Made by a program: the position numbers and the translations under genes
The notes under the pieces: model-generated
Seen by the model: the letters and a program-made list of their open reading frames with translations, nothing else
Told to the model about the DNA's origin: nothing
Database searches by the model: none
From: Sphaerotilus natans
GTDB taxonomy: Bacteria; Pseudomonadota; Gammaproteobacteria; Burkholderiales; Burkholderiaceae_C
DNA length: 64,000 nucleotides
NCBI RefSeq assembly: GCF_900156335.1
Contig: NZ_FTMZ01000013.1
Coordinates: 62,001-126,000, forward strand
Direction of reading: 5' to 3'
In this document: positions 17,797-26,276 of the stretch, piece by piece
Layout: every line of letters starts with the position of its first letter
Position numbering within the stretch: the stretch's first letter is position 1

Positions 17797-18378
17797 ATGA
17801 AAAAATCGCTGGCGGCTGCCGCTGTGCTGCTGTCGGCCCATGCCGCCTCCCATGCCGCATTTGTCATCAACGTGAACGAAGTTGGTGCGGATGTGGTTGC
17901 TACCGGGCAGGGCTCGTTCCTGACGGACGACCTGACGGCCGGCTCCACGGCCTTGTCCAGCAAGGTCGCTTCCTACGCGAGGTTCGGGCTGCTCACGTTC
18001 GCGGGCGCCATGCAGCCCACCACAGACTACGCCGGCTTGCAGGGTCCGGCCAGTTTCGGCACCGGGGGCTTCGTCTTTGGAGACACTTTCTCCGGTTCCC
18101 CGGTGCTCCTGCGCGCGTATGCCAATCAGATCGATCTGCCGACGGACTATGTGTCCGGCTCGGCGCTGTCCTTCACCGGTACCTGGCTGAACGACAGCTT
18201 CAGCACCCTGGGTATGACGCCGGGCACCTACACTTGGACCTGGGGCACTGGCGCCATGGCGGATTCGCTGACGCTGAACATCAATGCGCCGGTGCCGGAG
18301 CCTGAAAGCTATGCGCTCATGCTTGCTGGCCTGGGTGCGCTGGGTGCGGTGCGCCGGCGCCAGCGTCGGGCACGGTAA
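17797..18378 (+). CDS. PEP-CTERM sorting-domain protein, exported
   Basis: 193 residues with a signal peptide (KKSLAAAAVLLSAHAASHA), a Thr/Ser/Gly-rich beta-type body with no recognised domain, and a C-terminal tripartite sorting signal: VPEPESYA, a hydrophobic helix (LMLAGLGALGAV) and an Arg-rich tail (RRRQRRAR). Such proteins are recognised by EpsH/exosortase, which is not in this window. The ATG at 17797 follows an AT-richer stretch with TTGGAG 15 bases upstream; longer in-frame versions lack a signal peptide at the right place. It is probably a single-gene unit with a cell-surface or biofilm-matrix role. Confidence 0.85.
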   Translation: MKKSLAAAAVLLSAHAASHAAFVINVNEVGADVVATGQGSFLTDDLTAGSTALSSKVASYARFGLLTFAGAMQPTTDYAGLQGPASFGTGGFVFGDTFSGSPVLLRAYANQIDLPTDYVSGSALSFTGTWLNDSFSTLGMTPGTYTWTWGTGAMADSLTLNINAPVPEPESYALMLAGLGALGAVRRRQRRAR

Positions 18379-18610
18379 TCCTGTCGCCGCAGCAGCGTCA
18401 CTCCCACGGAGGGGCAGACGGGCGTGCAGGCTGGCGTCAGCGATTTTCACTGGCGCTGCATGGTCTGAGGTGGGCCGCAGACGCAGCGGCCTGTGGGCAG
18501 GGTGTGCCAGAATCCGCAGCCTTCAGGCGCTGGCCCGCTCCGCCTGGTGAAGGAGGACGGGAACCGGCGCTCTGTCGACCTGTTTCAGCGCGCCCGCCGC
18601 CCCGTTCCCG

Positions 18611-19261
18611 ATGCCCGATACCTCCGACGCCCCGGCCGCTTCCGCGCCCGACAACGAGACGGCTGCCGCCGAGCCGGCGCGTCGTCGCCCCAAGCCCGGC
18701 GAGCGCCGCCTGCAGATCCTGCGCACGCTGGCGCAGATGCTCGAGCGCCCCGGTGCCGAGCGCATCACCACCTCCGCGCTGGCCGCGCAGCTCGAGCTCA
18801 GCGAGGCGGCGCTGTACCGGCATTTCCGCAGCAAGGCGCAGATGTTCGAGGCGCTGATCGAGTTCATCGAGAGCAGCATCTTCGGGCTGGTCAACCAGAT
18901 CTGCGAGCGCGAGGACGATCCCCGCGTGCAGGCCGCGCACAGCGTCATCGTGCTGCTGCAGTTCGCCGAGCGCAATCCCGGCATGACCCGGGTGATGGCG
19001 GGCGACGCGCTGGTGCTCGAGGACCCGCGGCTGACGCAGCGCATGAACCAGTTCTTCGACCGCATCGAGTCGCAGCTGCGCCAGCTGATGCGCCGCGCCG
19101 CCGACGCGCGCGGCTCGGCCGAGCCGACCGTCGAGGCGGCGGCGCAGGCCGCGGCGCTGACCTGCTTCTGCATCGGGCGGCTGCAGCGCTTCGCCCGCAC
19201 CGATTTCCGCCGCAGCCCGGTCGAGCAGATCGACCTGGCGCTGCAGATGATGATCCACTGA
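18611..19261 (+). CDS. slmA: nucleoid occlusion factor SlmA (TetR-like)
   Basis: DNA-binding inhibitor of FtsZ assembly over the nucleoid. 216 residues: a poorly conserved 30-residue acidic N-terminus, then the TetR helix-turn-helix with the SlmA-type sequence ERITTSALAAQLELSEAAL and YRHFRSKAQMFE, then the helical dimer domain. The start at 18611 (MPDTSDAPA) is plausible; the N-terminus before residue 28 is unconstrained. It lies 24 bases before the DUF815 ATPase gene, and the two are presumably one operon with the NUDIX gene. Confidence 0.9.
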   Translation: MPDTSDAPAASAPDNETAAAEPARRRPKPGERRLQILRTLAQMLERPGAERITTSALAAQLELSEAALYRHFRSKAQMFEALIEFIESSIFGLVNQICEREDDPRVQAAHSVIVLLQFAERNPGMTRVMAGDALVLEDPRLTQRMNQFFDRIESQLRQLMRRAADARGSAEPTVEAAAQAAALTCFCIGRLQRFARTDFRRSPVEQIDLALQMMIH

Positions 19262-19285
19262 TCCGCCTGGAACCGGCCCCGAACG

Positions 19286-20212
19286 ATGAGCGACTTCTCC
19301 ACCCTGATCGCCCGCGCCGAGGCGCTGCTGGCCCGGCTCGAGGCGGTGCTGCCGCAGCCGCCGGCCGCGCCCGACTGGTCGGCCTCGATCGCCTTCCGCT
19401 ACCGCCGCCGCGGCACGGGCGGCGGCGTGCTCGAGCCGGTGCGCCATGTCGCGCCGCTGCGCCTGGCCGACCTGAAGGAGGTCGACGGCCAGAAGGAGCG
19501 CCTGGTGCGCAACACCGCGCAGTTCGTCGCCGGCCGCCCGGCCAACAACGTGCTGCTGACCGGCGCGCGCGGCACGGGCAAGAGCTCGCTGATCAAGGCC
19601 TGCCTGAACGAGTTCGCCGACCGCGGCCTGCGCCTGATCGAGGTCGACAAAGACGACCTGACCGATCTGCCCGACCTGGTGGCGCTGGTGGGCGAGCGGC
19701 CCGAGCGCTTCATCATCTACTGCGACGACCTCAGCTTCGACGAGGGCGAATCGGGCTACAAGGCGCTGAAGTCCATCCTGGACGGCACCATCGCGCAGGC
19801 CTCCGACAATGTGCTGATCTGCGCCACCAGCAACCGCCGCCACCTGCTGCCCGAGCAGATGAAGGACAACCTGGGCGCGCGCCACGACGACAACGGCGAG
19901 CTGCATCCCGGCGAGGCGATCGAGGAGAAGATCTCGCTGTCGGAGCGCTTCGGGCTGTGGATCAGCTTCTATCCCTTCAGCCAGCGCGAGTACCTGGCCA
20001 TCGTCGGCCAGTGGCTGCGCCATTTCGGCGTCGACGAGGCCACGATCGAGGCGGCGCGCCAGCCCGCGCTGGTCTGGGCGCTGGAGCGCGGCTCGCGCTC
20101 GGGCCGGGTCGCCTGGCAGTTCGCGCGCGACTTCGCCGGCCGGGCCGAGGCGCCGGCCGCCGCGCCCGCCTCGATCCAGGGCGACGGCCCGGAAGGGCTG
20201 GACCATGTCTGA
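19286..20212 (+). CDS. DUF815-family AAA ATPase
   Basis: 308 residues. Walker A GARGTGKSS (about 93-101), Walker B IIYCDDLSFD (about 148-157), sensor 1 around CATSNRRHLLPE. This is the DUF815 family, cytoplasmic ATPases widespread in proteobacteria without a settled role. The last 20 residues are Ala/Pro-rich and unconserved. It overlaps the next gene by eight bases, so it is probably translated with the NUDIX hydrolase. Confidence 0.9.
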   Translation: MSDFSTLIARAEALLARLEAVLPQPPAAPDWSASIAFRYRRRGTGGGVLEPVRHVAPLRLADLKEVDGQKERLVRNTAQFVAGRPANNVLLTGARGTGKSSLIKACLNEFADRGLRLIEVDKDDLTDLPDLVALVGERPERFIIYCDDLSFDEGESGYKALKSILDGTIAQASDNVLICATSNRRHLLPEQMKDNLGARHDDNGELHPGEAIEEKISLSERFGLWISFYPFSQREYLAIVGQWLRHFGVDEATIEAARQPALVWALERGSRSGRVAWQFARDFAGRAEAPAAAPASIQGDGPEGLDHV

Positions 20213-20693
20213 GCCGATCGCCGTCGACGGCGCAGAGAGCCTGCCCGAGCGGGTGCCGGTCGAGGTCGCGGTGGGCGTGCTGGTCGAGCGCGACGCCGAT
20301 GGCCGCGAGGGCCGCTTCCTGCTGACCTCGCGCCCCGCGGGCAAGGTCTACGCCGGCTTCTGGGAGTTTCCCGGCGGCAAGCTGGAGGCTGGCGAGACGG
20401 TCGAGCAGGCGCTGCGCCGCGAGCTGATCGAGGAGATCGGCATCACCATCGGCGCGGTCCACCCGTGGCGCGAGCTGGTGATGGACTACCCGCACGCGCG
20501 GGTGCGGCTGAACTTCTGCAAGGTCTTCGACTGGACCGGCGAGTTCGAGATGCGCGAGGCGCAGGCCATGGCCTGGCAGACGCTGCCGGTCGAGGTGGCG
20601 CCGGTGCTGCCGGGCACGATCCCGGTGCTGCGCTGGTTCGCCGAGGAGCGCGGCCACGCCGGGCCGACGCACCGCGAGACGCCGGCCGGCTGA
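20205..20693 (+). CDS. MutT-like NUDIX hydrolase
   Basis: 162 residues. The Nudix box is complete: GGKLEAGETVEQALRRELIEEIG fits G-x5-E-x7-REU-x-EE-x-G and binds the catalytic magnesium. The preceding WEFPGG and the overall size match the MutT branch, which removes 8-oxo-dGTP from the nucleotide pool. Assignment as mutT itself is likely but other NUDIX substrates cannot be excluded. It is the last gene of the slmA group. Confidence 0.88.
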   Translation: MSEPIAVDGAESLPERVPVEVAVGVLVERDADGREGRFLLTSRPAGKVYAGFWEFPGGKLEAGETVEQALRRELIEEIGITIGAVHPWRELVMDYPHARVRLNFCKVFDWTGEFEMREAQAMAWQTLPVEVAPVLPGTIPVLRWFAEERGHAGPTHRETPAG

Positions 20694-20733
20694 GCGTCGT
20701 TCAGCGGGTGCGAGCCGCACCCGCTGCCGTCCT

Positions 20734-20952
20734 TCATGCGCCGGCGTCGAAGTCGTCGGGCGGCTCGACCGCGCCGACGCGGTAGCCGCCGCTGGCCCAG
20801 GCGCCCAGGTCATGCTCGCGGCAGCGCAGGCTGCAGAACGGCCGGTACGGGTTCAGGTCCTTCGCGAAGGGCGCGAGCGTGCCGCAGGCCGGGCAGGGCA
20901 CCTGGCGCGGCGAGGCCGGCGCAGCGAGGTCGGAGGAAGAGGTCGTCGTCAT
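20734..20952 (-). CDS. yacG: DNA gyrase inhibitor / zinc-binding protein YacG
   Basis: 72 residues with a four-cysteine zinc site CPACG ... CSLRC (Cys at about 20, 23, 41, 45) and the family block NPYRPFCSLRCRE. YacG binds GyrB and inhibits gyrase in E. coli. The ATG at 20952 gives the usual length; the long upstream extension is read-through of a repeat element. As in many proteobacteria it sits next to zapD, coaE and pilD. Confidence 0.93.
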   Translation of the reverse strand: MTTTSSSDLAAPASPRQVPCPACGTLAPFAKDLNPYRPFCSLRCREHDLGAWASGGYRVGAVEPPDDFDAGA

Positions 20953-20982
20953 CGCCCGCGAGTCTAGTGCCCCGCCCGAGCG

Positions 20983-21114
20983 CCTGTCCCCGTCATCCTC
21001 GTGAAGGCCTGTCCCCGTCATCCTCGCGAAGGCGAGGACCCACGTTCGCCGCTTCCCGTTCACCGCAGGATCGACCTGTTCCTGCGTGGGTGCCCGCCTT
21101 CGCGGGCATGACGG
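20983..21114. repeat. REP-like intergenic repeat: tandem 25-bp copies plus inverted copy
   Basis: Two adjacent 25-base copies (20983-21007 and 21008-21032) differ at one position. The second runs into CGCGAAGGCGAGGACCCAC, which is mirrored at 21085-21114 as GTGGGTGCCCGCCTTCGCGG followed by GCATGACG. The core GTCATnCnCGCGAAGGCG is the common intergenic REP-like motif of Burkholderiales. It lies between yacG and zapD. Confidence 0.8.
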
Positions 21115-21156
21115 GAGGGGGTGCGGTCCGTGATTCAGGCGCAACTCAGGTGCAGC

Positions 21157-21912
21157 TCAGGCGCACAGCGTCAGCGGCAGCTGCACGCTGTCGTTCATCG
21201 GGCGCAGCCGGCCCTCGGCGTCGGCACGGCTCAGCCGGATGGCCAGCAGCACCCGGTTGCCGCTGATCTCGGGCACCAGCTGCGAGGCCGGGTCCACCTC
21301 CAGGCGCACCAGCTGCAGCGCGCGGCTGCCGTTCAGGTTGAGCTGGAACAGGCTGTTGCGAAAGCCCGCCATCTGCTGGACACCCGATTCGCGCAGCAGG
21401 CCCAGATTGACCTCGAGCGCCTCGGCCAGCGGGTCGAGCACCCCGACCCAGCGCAGCAGATCGTTGCGGCGCTTGGGCGCCGGCTCCTGCTGCCAGGCGA
21501 AATAGCCGGGCAGGTCGAACTCGCAGGTGCCGCCGGGAATGTGGATGCGGCTGCGCACCGCCATCAGCCATTCGTTGCCGGCCAGGGCCTGCTCGGGCCG
21601 GCCGGGCGTGGCCGCGAGCCGACGGTGTGCGCCGACGATGCGGTCGACCGCCAGGTCCAGCGCCGCCTCCGAGATCGACGGAATGCCGCGGTAGCTCTCG
21701 AAGACCTTGTTCTGCCGGTCCAGCTCGCGCAGCAGGTCGGCCTTGAAGTCGGTGCGCGAGGTCACGTCCATGATCTCGAACAGCGTCGCCAGCGCGTAGT
21801 GGTGGTCGGTCGCGGTCTCGCGCGGCACCAGCAGGGCCAGCCGGGTGAAGAGCCGCTCGAGCCGAAGCATCGTGCGGATGCTCTCGTTGAAGGGGTATTC
21901 GTAGTGGGTCAA
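21157..21912 (-). CDS. zapD: cell division protein ZapD (FtsZ-associated)
   Basis: Cross-links FtsZ filaments in the Z ring. I place the start at the TTG at 21912, because it gives MTHYEYPFNESIRTMLRLE, the usual ZapD N-terminus, and has GGAGAA seven bases upstream. ATG starts at 21981 and 21996 would run into coaE and add unconserved sequence. 251 residues, normal size; motifs IRTMLRLERLF and FAWQQEP are recognisable. It is followed by a REP-like element and yacG. It is likely part of the pilD-coaE-zapD-yacG operon. Confidence 0.9.
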   Translation of the reverse strand: MTHYEYPFNESIRTMLRLERLFTRLALLVPRETATDHHYALATLFEIMDVTSRTDFKADLLRELDRQNKVFESYRGIPSISEAALDLAVDRIVGAHRRLAATPGRPEQALAGNEWLMAVRSRIHIPGGTCEFDLPGYFAWQQEPAPKRRNDLLRWVGVLDPLAEALEVNLGLLRESGVQQMAGFRNSLFQLNLNGSRALQLVRLEVDPASQLVPEISGNRVLLAIRLSRADAEGRLRPMNDSVQLPLTLCA

Positions 21913-21961
21913 GGCCTTGTTCTCCCCGATCCGGCCAGTCGGACGATCGGTTTCGATTGTT

Positions 21962-22564
21962 TCACAGCCAGCTTTTCCAGACATGGTCCACCGCACGGGC
22001 GAGCGGGTCGAGGTCCGTTCCCTCGTTGAGGATCACCGCATCGGCCACTGCACGGCGCTGTTCGCGCGTGGCCTGCTGCGCGATGACGCGCTCGACCGCC
22101 TCGGGCGTCCAGCCGTTGCGCGCGACCACCCGGGCGATCTGGGTGGCCGGCGTGCAGTCGACGACCAAGATGCGGTCGACCCGCTCGCGCCAGCGCCGGC
22201 CCGCCTCGACCAGCAGCGGCACGTCGAAGACCACCGGCGCGCCGGGGGGCGCGGCCGCCGCCTCGGCCTCGGTGTCCTCGGCGATCAGCGGGTGCAGGAT
22301 GGCCTCGAGCCGCTGGCGCTCGGCCGGGTCGGCGAAGACCCGCTCGCGCATGCGGGCACGGTCCATCGCGCCATTGGCGCCGATGAACTCCGGCCCGAAG
22401 GCGGCGGCAATGGCGGCGATCGCCCGGCCGCCCGGTGCGGTCAGCCGGTGCGCGATCGCGTCGGTGTCGACGATGTGCGCGCCTCGCGCGCGCAGCAGGC
22501 CGGCGACGGTGCTCTTGCCGCTGCCGATGCCGCCGGTCAGGCCGATGCGCAGCGCGCGGCTCAT
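21962..22564 (-). CDS. coaE: dephospho-CoA kinase
   Basis: Last step of coenzyme A synthesis: ATP-dependent phosphorylation of dephospho-CoA. 200 residues with P-loop GGIGSGKST (about 11-19) and the DTDAIAH motif. The start ATG 22564 overlaps the pilD stop by four bases. There are 49 bases from its stop to the zapD TTG start. Canonical pilD-coaE-zapD-yacG context. Confidence 0.96.
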   Translation of the reverse strand: MSRALRIGLTGGIGSGKSTVAGLLRARGAHIVDTDAIAHRLTAPGGRAIAAIAAAFGPEFIGANGAMDRARMRERVFADPAERQRLEAILHPLIAEDTEAEAAAAPPGAPVVFDVPLLVEAGRRWRERVDRILVVDCTPATQIARVVARNGWTPEAVERVIAQQATREQRRAVADAVILNEGTDLDPLARAVDHVWKSWL

Positions 22565-23433
22565 GCCCAGCCCATCCAGCCCAGCACCCGATCGCTGCCG
22601 GCGAGCATCACCACCAGCGCACCGCCAGCCAGGAAGGGGCCGAAGGGCACATAGCGGCCCTCGCGCAGCGTCGCGGCCAGCTTCATGCCGATGCCGACGA
22701 TCGCGCCGATCACCGAGGCGCCCAGCACGATCGGCAGCAGCATCGCCGGGCCCAGCCAGGCGCCCAGCGCGGCCAGCAGCTTGAAGTCGCCCGCGCCCAT
22801 GCCGTCCTTGCCGGTCACCAGACGGAACAGCTGCGAGATGCTCCACAGGCTCATGTAGCCGCCGATGGCGCCCCACAGCGCCTGCTCGGGCGACAGCGGC
22901 AGCCAGCCCAGCAGCGCGCCGAGCAGGCCGGCCCAGGCCAGCGGCTGCGTCATGCTGTCGGGCAGCAGCGTGGTGTCCCAGTCGATCAGCGAGGCCGCCA
23001 GCAGCACGGCCGCGAAGCCGCACCACAGCAGCGTCTGGGGCGTGGCGCCGAAGCGCAGGCCGATGGCAGCGAACAGCAGCGCGCAGCCCAGCTCGACCAG
23101 CGGATAGCGCGGCGAGATCGGCGTGCGGCAGGCCGAGCAGCGCCCGCCCAGGCGCAGCCAGCCCAGCAGCGGGATGTTCTCGTGCCAGCGCAGCACATGG
23201 CCGCATTTCGGGCAGCGCGAGCGCGGACGCGCCAGACCGAGCGGGCGGCCGTCGTCGCCCGGCGCCGGCGGCACTGCATCCAGGCCGAGCATGTCGGCGC
23301 TGTCCTGGCGCCACTGGCGCTCCATCATGACCGGCAGCCGGTGCACGACCACGTTCAGGAAGCTGCCGATGCACAGGCCGAACAGCGCCAGCGCTGCCGG
23401 GGACAGCAGCCATTCCAGGGTTTGGGGATTCAT
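22561..23433 (-). CDS. pilD: prepilin peptidase / N-methyltransferase
   Basis: Inner-membrane bifunctional enzyme that cleaves and N-methylates type IV prepilins and type II secretion pseudopilins. 290 residues. The cytoplasmic zinc loop has two CxxC pairs (CPKCG and CSACR). The aspartyl protease residues appear in LIDWDTTLLPD and GMGAGDFKLL. There are about eight hydrophobic segments. First gene of the pilD-coaE-zapD-yacG operon. No pilin genes lie in the window. Confidence 0.95.
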   Translation of the reverse strand: MNPQTLEWLLSPAALALFGLCIGSFLNVVVHRLPVMMERQWRQDSADMLGLDAVPPAPGDDGRPLGLARPRSRCPKCGHVLRWHENIPLLGWLRLGGRCSACRTPISPRYPLVELGCALLFAAIGLRFGATPQTLLWCGFAAVLLAASLIDWDTTLLPDSMTQPLAWAGLLGALLGWLPLSPEQALWGAIGGYMSLWSISQLFRLVTGKDGMGAGDFKLLAALGAWLGPAMLLPIVLGASVIGAIVGIGMKLAATLREGRYVPFGPFLAGGALVVMLAGSDRVLGWMGWA

Positions 23434-23526
23434 CGGAAAACAGCAGCGCCCCGGTGCGTGAGCCCGGGGCGGCAGGGCAATTCAAGGAACGCCCATTCTG
23501 CGACATTCATGCGGCAATCCCGCGGC

Positions 23527-25050
23527 TCAGGCCGCGTCGAGCACCTCGGCGAGCTCGCGGTCGATGCCGGGGCCTTCTGCCGCGCCGACCAGCGCCTGCA
23601 GCGGCACCGAGGTGCCTGCCGGCAGCAGCTGCTCCTGCGGGGGCACCGCGTCCTCGGGCAGGTGGCAGTCGCTGGTCATGCGCCGCGCCAGCGTGCGCTC
23701 GCGCGGGGTGGTGGCGATCTTGCGCAGGCGCAGCAGGCCCGGGGCCTCGCTGCCCTCGTCGGCGAGGATCTCGAGGCGGTGCTCGAACCAGCCCAGCTGC
23801 CAGAAGCGGTCGGCGCAGGCGCTCCAGATGTCGGCGCGTGCGCCGGCGTCATGCTCGATCAGCAGCAGGCCGTCCTCGCGCAGCAGGTTCAGGCAGTTGC
23901 TCAGCAGCACCGGCAGGTCGGCGCCGCGGGTGAGCGCCGCCGGCAGCAGGATCTCGTCGATCTGCCCGGCCTCCAGCCGCAGCGGTCCGCACAGCGGCGA
24001 GACGGTCGACAGCGGCAGGGTCAGCGGCTGCGTCGGGTCGAGCACCAGATCGGGCTCGCTGCGGGCGCAGGCCGCGAGGTTGAGCCAGCCGCTGCGGTAG
24101 CCGGTGCCGGCACCCAGATGCAGCCGGGTCGGCTGCCAGGGCTTCGGGTCGCGCCGGTGCAGATGCGTCAGTCCGACCGCGCAGGCGTGGACCAGGATGT
24201 CGGCCATCGCCTGCGCCGGGTCGAGCTGCTCGAAGTGCGCATGCTGCTGGCGGGTGCGCTCGACCCAGGCAGGCGTGCCGAACTCGCGCGAGAAGAACGG
24301 GCCCAGCGTGGCTTCGTCGACCCAGCTGACCGCCTGCTCGATGTAGCCGGGTACCCGGGTCGCGGCGGTGCGCTGCAGCACGACCGGCGTGCCCAGGCTC
24401 AGGCAGTGCGCCAGCAGCACCGGATCGACATGGCCGCTGCCCTGCGCGTCGCACAGCAGCACCGCACGCGCCTGGCGCACGAAGGCATCGCGCTCGGCGC
24501 CGTACAGCGGCTGGTCCAGCACGCTGACCGGCACGCCGCAGGCCTCGATCCGGGCGATGAAGTCCTGCGCGGCGGCGCTGAACTCGCCCAGATGCAGCAG
24601 CTCGATCGGACGGCCGTCAATCGGCAGCGGCACGCCTTCGGCGTCCTCGGCCAGGTAGGGCGCATGCACGAAGGGCACCAGCGGCACGCGGTCGGGCTGG
24701 GCGGCGTAGACCGGCAGATTGGTCGGGTCGCCGTCGACGACCGCCGAGCGCGACAGCAGCGCGACATAGTCCACCAGGTCCGCAGGCAGCGTGTCCTGGC
24801 CGTCGGCGCCGAACTGCAGCAGGTTGACGAGCACGCAGGGATGGCGCTCGAGCTGACGTTCGTCGAAGCCCAGATGCGCGCCGAAGACGAAGTTGACCGC
24901 GTCATGGCGCAGCCGGTTCTTCGACAGGCTGACGCGCGCGCCCAGGCGTCGGAAGTGGTAGCGGAAATAGCGTGCCGGGTCGAGCAGCCCGAGCGCCTGC
25001 TCGTGGCCGGCGGGCTGGACGATGCAGAGATGGATGTCCGGCAGGGTCAT
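23527..25050 (-). CDS. glycosyltransferase-like / methyltransferase-like hybrid protein (function unknown)
   Basis: 507 residues in two parts. Residues 1-290 look like a GT-B-type glycosyltransferase without clear catalytic signature (FVFGAHLGFDERQLERHP, VNLLQFG, then LLLAHCLSLGTPVV, a donor-site-like strand). Residues 300-485 resemble a class I methyltransferase: LHLGAGTGYRSGWLNL (310-325), then a leaderless-hub pattern of L/V strands (NLLREDGLLLIEHD). The family is not one I can name. It is the last gene of a three-gene group with a GT2 enzyme and a GT41-like protein, so a role in protein or surface glycosylation is inferred. Confidence 0.65.
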   Translation of the reverse strand: MTLPDIHLCIVQPAGHEQALGLLDPARYFRYHFRRLGARVSLSKNRLRHDAVNFVFGAHLGFDERQLERHPCVLVNLLQFGADGQDTLPADLVDYVALLSRSAVVDGDPTNLPVYAAQPDRVPLVPFVHAPYLAEDAEGVPLPIDGRPIELLHLGEFSAAAQDFIARIEACGVPVSVLDQPLYGAERDAFVRQARAVLLCDAQGSGHVDPVLLAHCLSLGTPVVLQRTAATRVPGYIEQAVSWVDEATLGPFFSREFGTPAWVERTRQQHAHFEQLDPAQAMADILVHACAVGLTHLHRRDPKPWQPTRLHLGAGTGYRSGWLNLAACARSEPDLVLDPTQPLTLPLSTVSPLCGPLRLEAGQIDEILLPAALTRGADLPVLLSNCLNLLREDGLLLIEHDAGARADIWSACADRFWQLGWFEHRLEILADEGSEAPGLLRLRKIATTPRERTLARRMTSDCHLPEDAVPPQEQLLPAGTSVPLQALVGAAEGPGIDRELAEVLDAA

Positions 25051-25183
25051 GATCGGTCGGGCGCGGGCGAGCCGGCAGGAAGTTTCATTTCCCGGCCAGT
25101 CTAGGCAAGGCCGCGGTCTCGCGTCGGCCTGATCAGCCCGGTCAAGACCGCGCAAATCGGGGGCCGCTGGCGGATGGGGCGGC

Positions 25184-26245
25184 TCAGCCCGGCTGGGCCG
25201 CCGGGGCCAGCTCGGCCCGCAGCGAGCGCAGCAGCTCGAGGTTGTGCCGGGCCAGCTCGCCGCCGCGGCCATGCACCGCGCCGTCGAGCTCCGGGCGCTC
25301 GCCGATCTCCAGGCAGCGCGTCCAGGCGCCCTCGATCATCGGCAGCAGCTCGCCGGCGCGGCGCGGCTCGCGGGCGGCCCAGTCGAGCATCAGATCGCCG
25401 AGCGCGAAGAAGAAGTCGGGCGAATCGGACCACAGCGCCATCTGCGCCGAGGCCAGCTCGATGCCTTCGGCATGGCGGCCGGCGCATTTCAGCGCATGCA
25501 GCCGGCGCACGCTGAGGTCGTGCGTCCAGCCCGGGGCCTCCGGGCCGCAGGGCTGCAGCGTCTCGGCGCGCGCGAAGCAGTCGAGCGCGGCGGCCGCGCG
25601 ACCGTGCACGTCATGGTCCTTGCCGAGCTGGTACCAGAGGTAGGCGTCGTCGGGCCGGTCGGCGATCTCGCGCTGCAGCAGCCGGGCGTTGCGGTCGGCC
25701 TTGCGTGCCAGCGCCTCGGGCCGGTAGCCGCTGTGGCCGATCGTCACCGGCAGCCGGCGCACCGGCAAGGCGTGCTGCGGCTGCTCGTGGACCCGGCCGC
25801 GGTAGCGCACCGTGCCGGGCAGCAGCCGGCTGATCCAGCTCGAGGCGACGGCCTCGCCGCCGGGCTCGCCGCCCTCGAGCGCGTGGAGGCTGTCGACGCG
25901 CAGCGCGCCGACGAAGTCGGGCTTGCAGGTGCGCAGCGCCGCCAGCACCTGCGTGCCCTCGCTCAGCCATTCGTCGCCGTCGAGCACCAGATGCCAGTCG
26001 GCGCCGGCCAGATCGAGCGCGGCGTTGCGCGCGGCACTGAAGTCGTCGCACCAGGCGAAGTCAGCCACCCGGGCGCCGGCAGCGCGGGCGATCTCGCGGG
26101 TGCGGTCGCTCGAGCCGGTGTCGAGCACCACCATGCGGTCGACATGGCGGCGCACGCTGTCGAGCGTGCGCTTCAGGCCGGCGGCCTCGTTGCGGACGAT
26201 CATCACCAGGGCGATGCGGTAGAGGCGGGCGGGTTTCGGTCGCAT
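25184..26245 (-). CDS. family 2 glycosyltransferase with TPR-like C-terminus
   Basis: 353 residues. N-terminal GT-A domain: VMIVRNEAAGLKRTLDS (14-30), LDTGSSDRT (41-49) and the DxD-type LVLDGDEW (86-93) bind the nucleotide sugar and metal. After about residue 200 the sequence turns helical and repeat-like (RNARLLQREIADRPDDAYLWYQLG), as in the SunS/TPR glycosyltransferases that modify proteins. The start ATG 26245 is 31 bases after the upstream gene's stop, so both are in one operon. Confidence 0.85.
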   Translation of the reverse strand: MRPKPARLYRIALVMIVRNEAAGLKRTLDSVRRHVDRMVVLDTGSSDRTREIARAAGARVADFAWCDDFSAARNAALDLAGADWHLVLDGDEWLSEGTQVLAALRTCKPDFVGALRVDSLHALEGGEPGGEAVASSWISRLLPGTVRYRGRVHEQPQHALPVRRLPVTIGHSGYRPEALARKADRNARLLQREIADRPDDAYLWYQLGKDHDVHGRAAAALDCFARAETLQPCGPEAPGWTHDLSVRRLHALKCAGRHAEGIELASAQMALWSDSPDFFFALGDLMLDWAAREPRRAGELLPMIEGAWTRCLEIGERPELDGAVHGRGGELARHNLELLRSLRAELAPAAQPG

Positions 26246-26276
26246 GGTTCTCTGAATGAAGGATCGGGGGAAAGAT

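Noticed and set aside
25112-25152. CGCGGTCT/AGACCGCG dyad between the GT2 and hybrid genes
   Set aside because: An 8-base dyad with a 25-base gap and no T-tract is too weak in this GC-rich DNA to call an operator or terminator.
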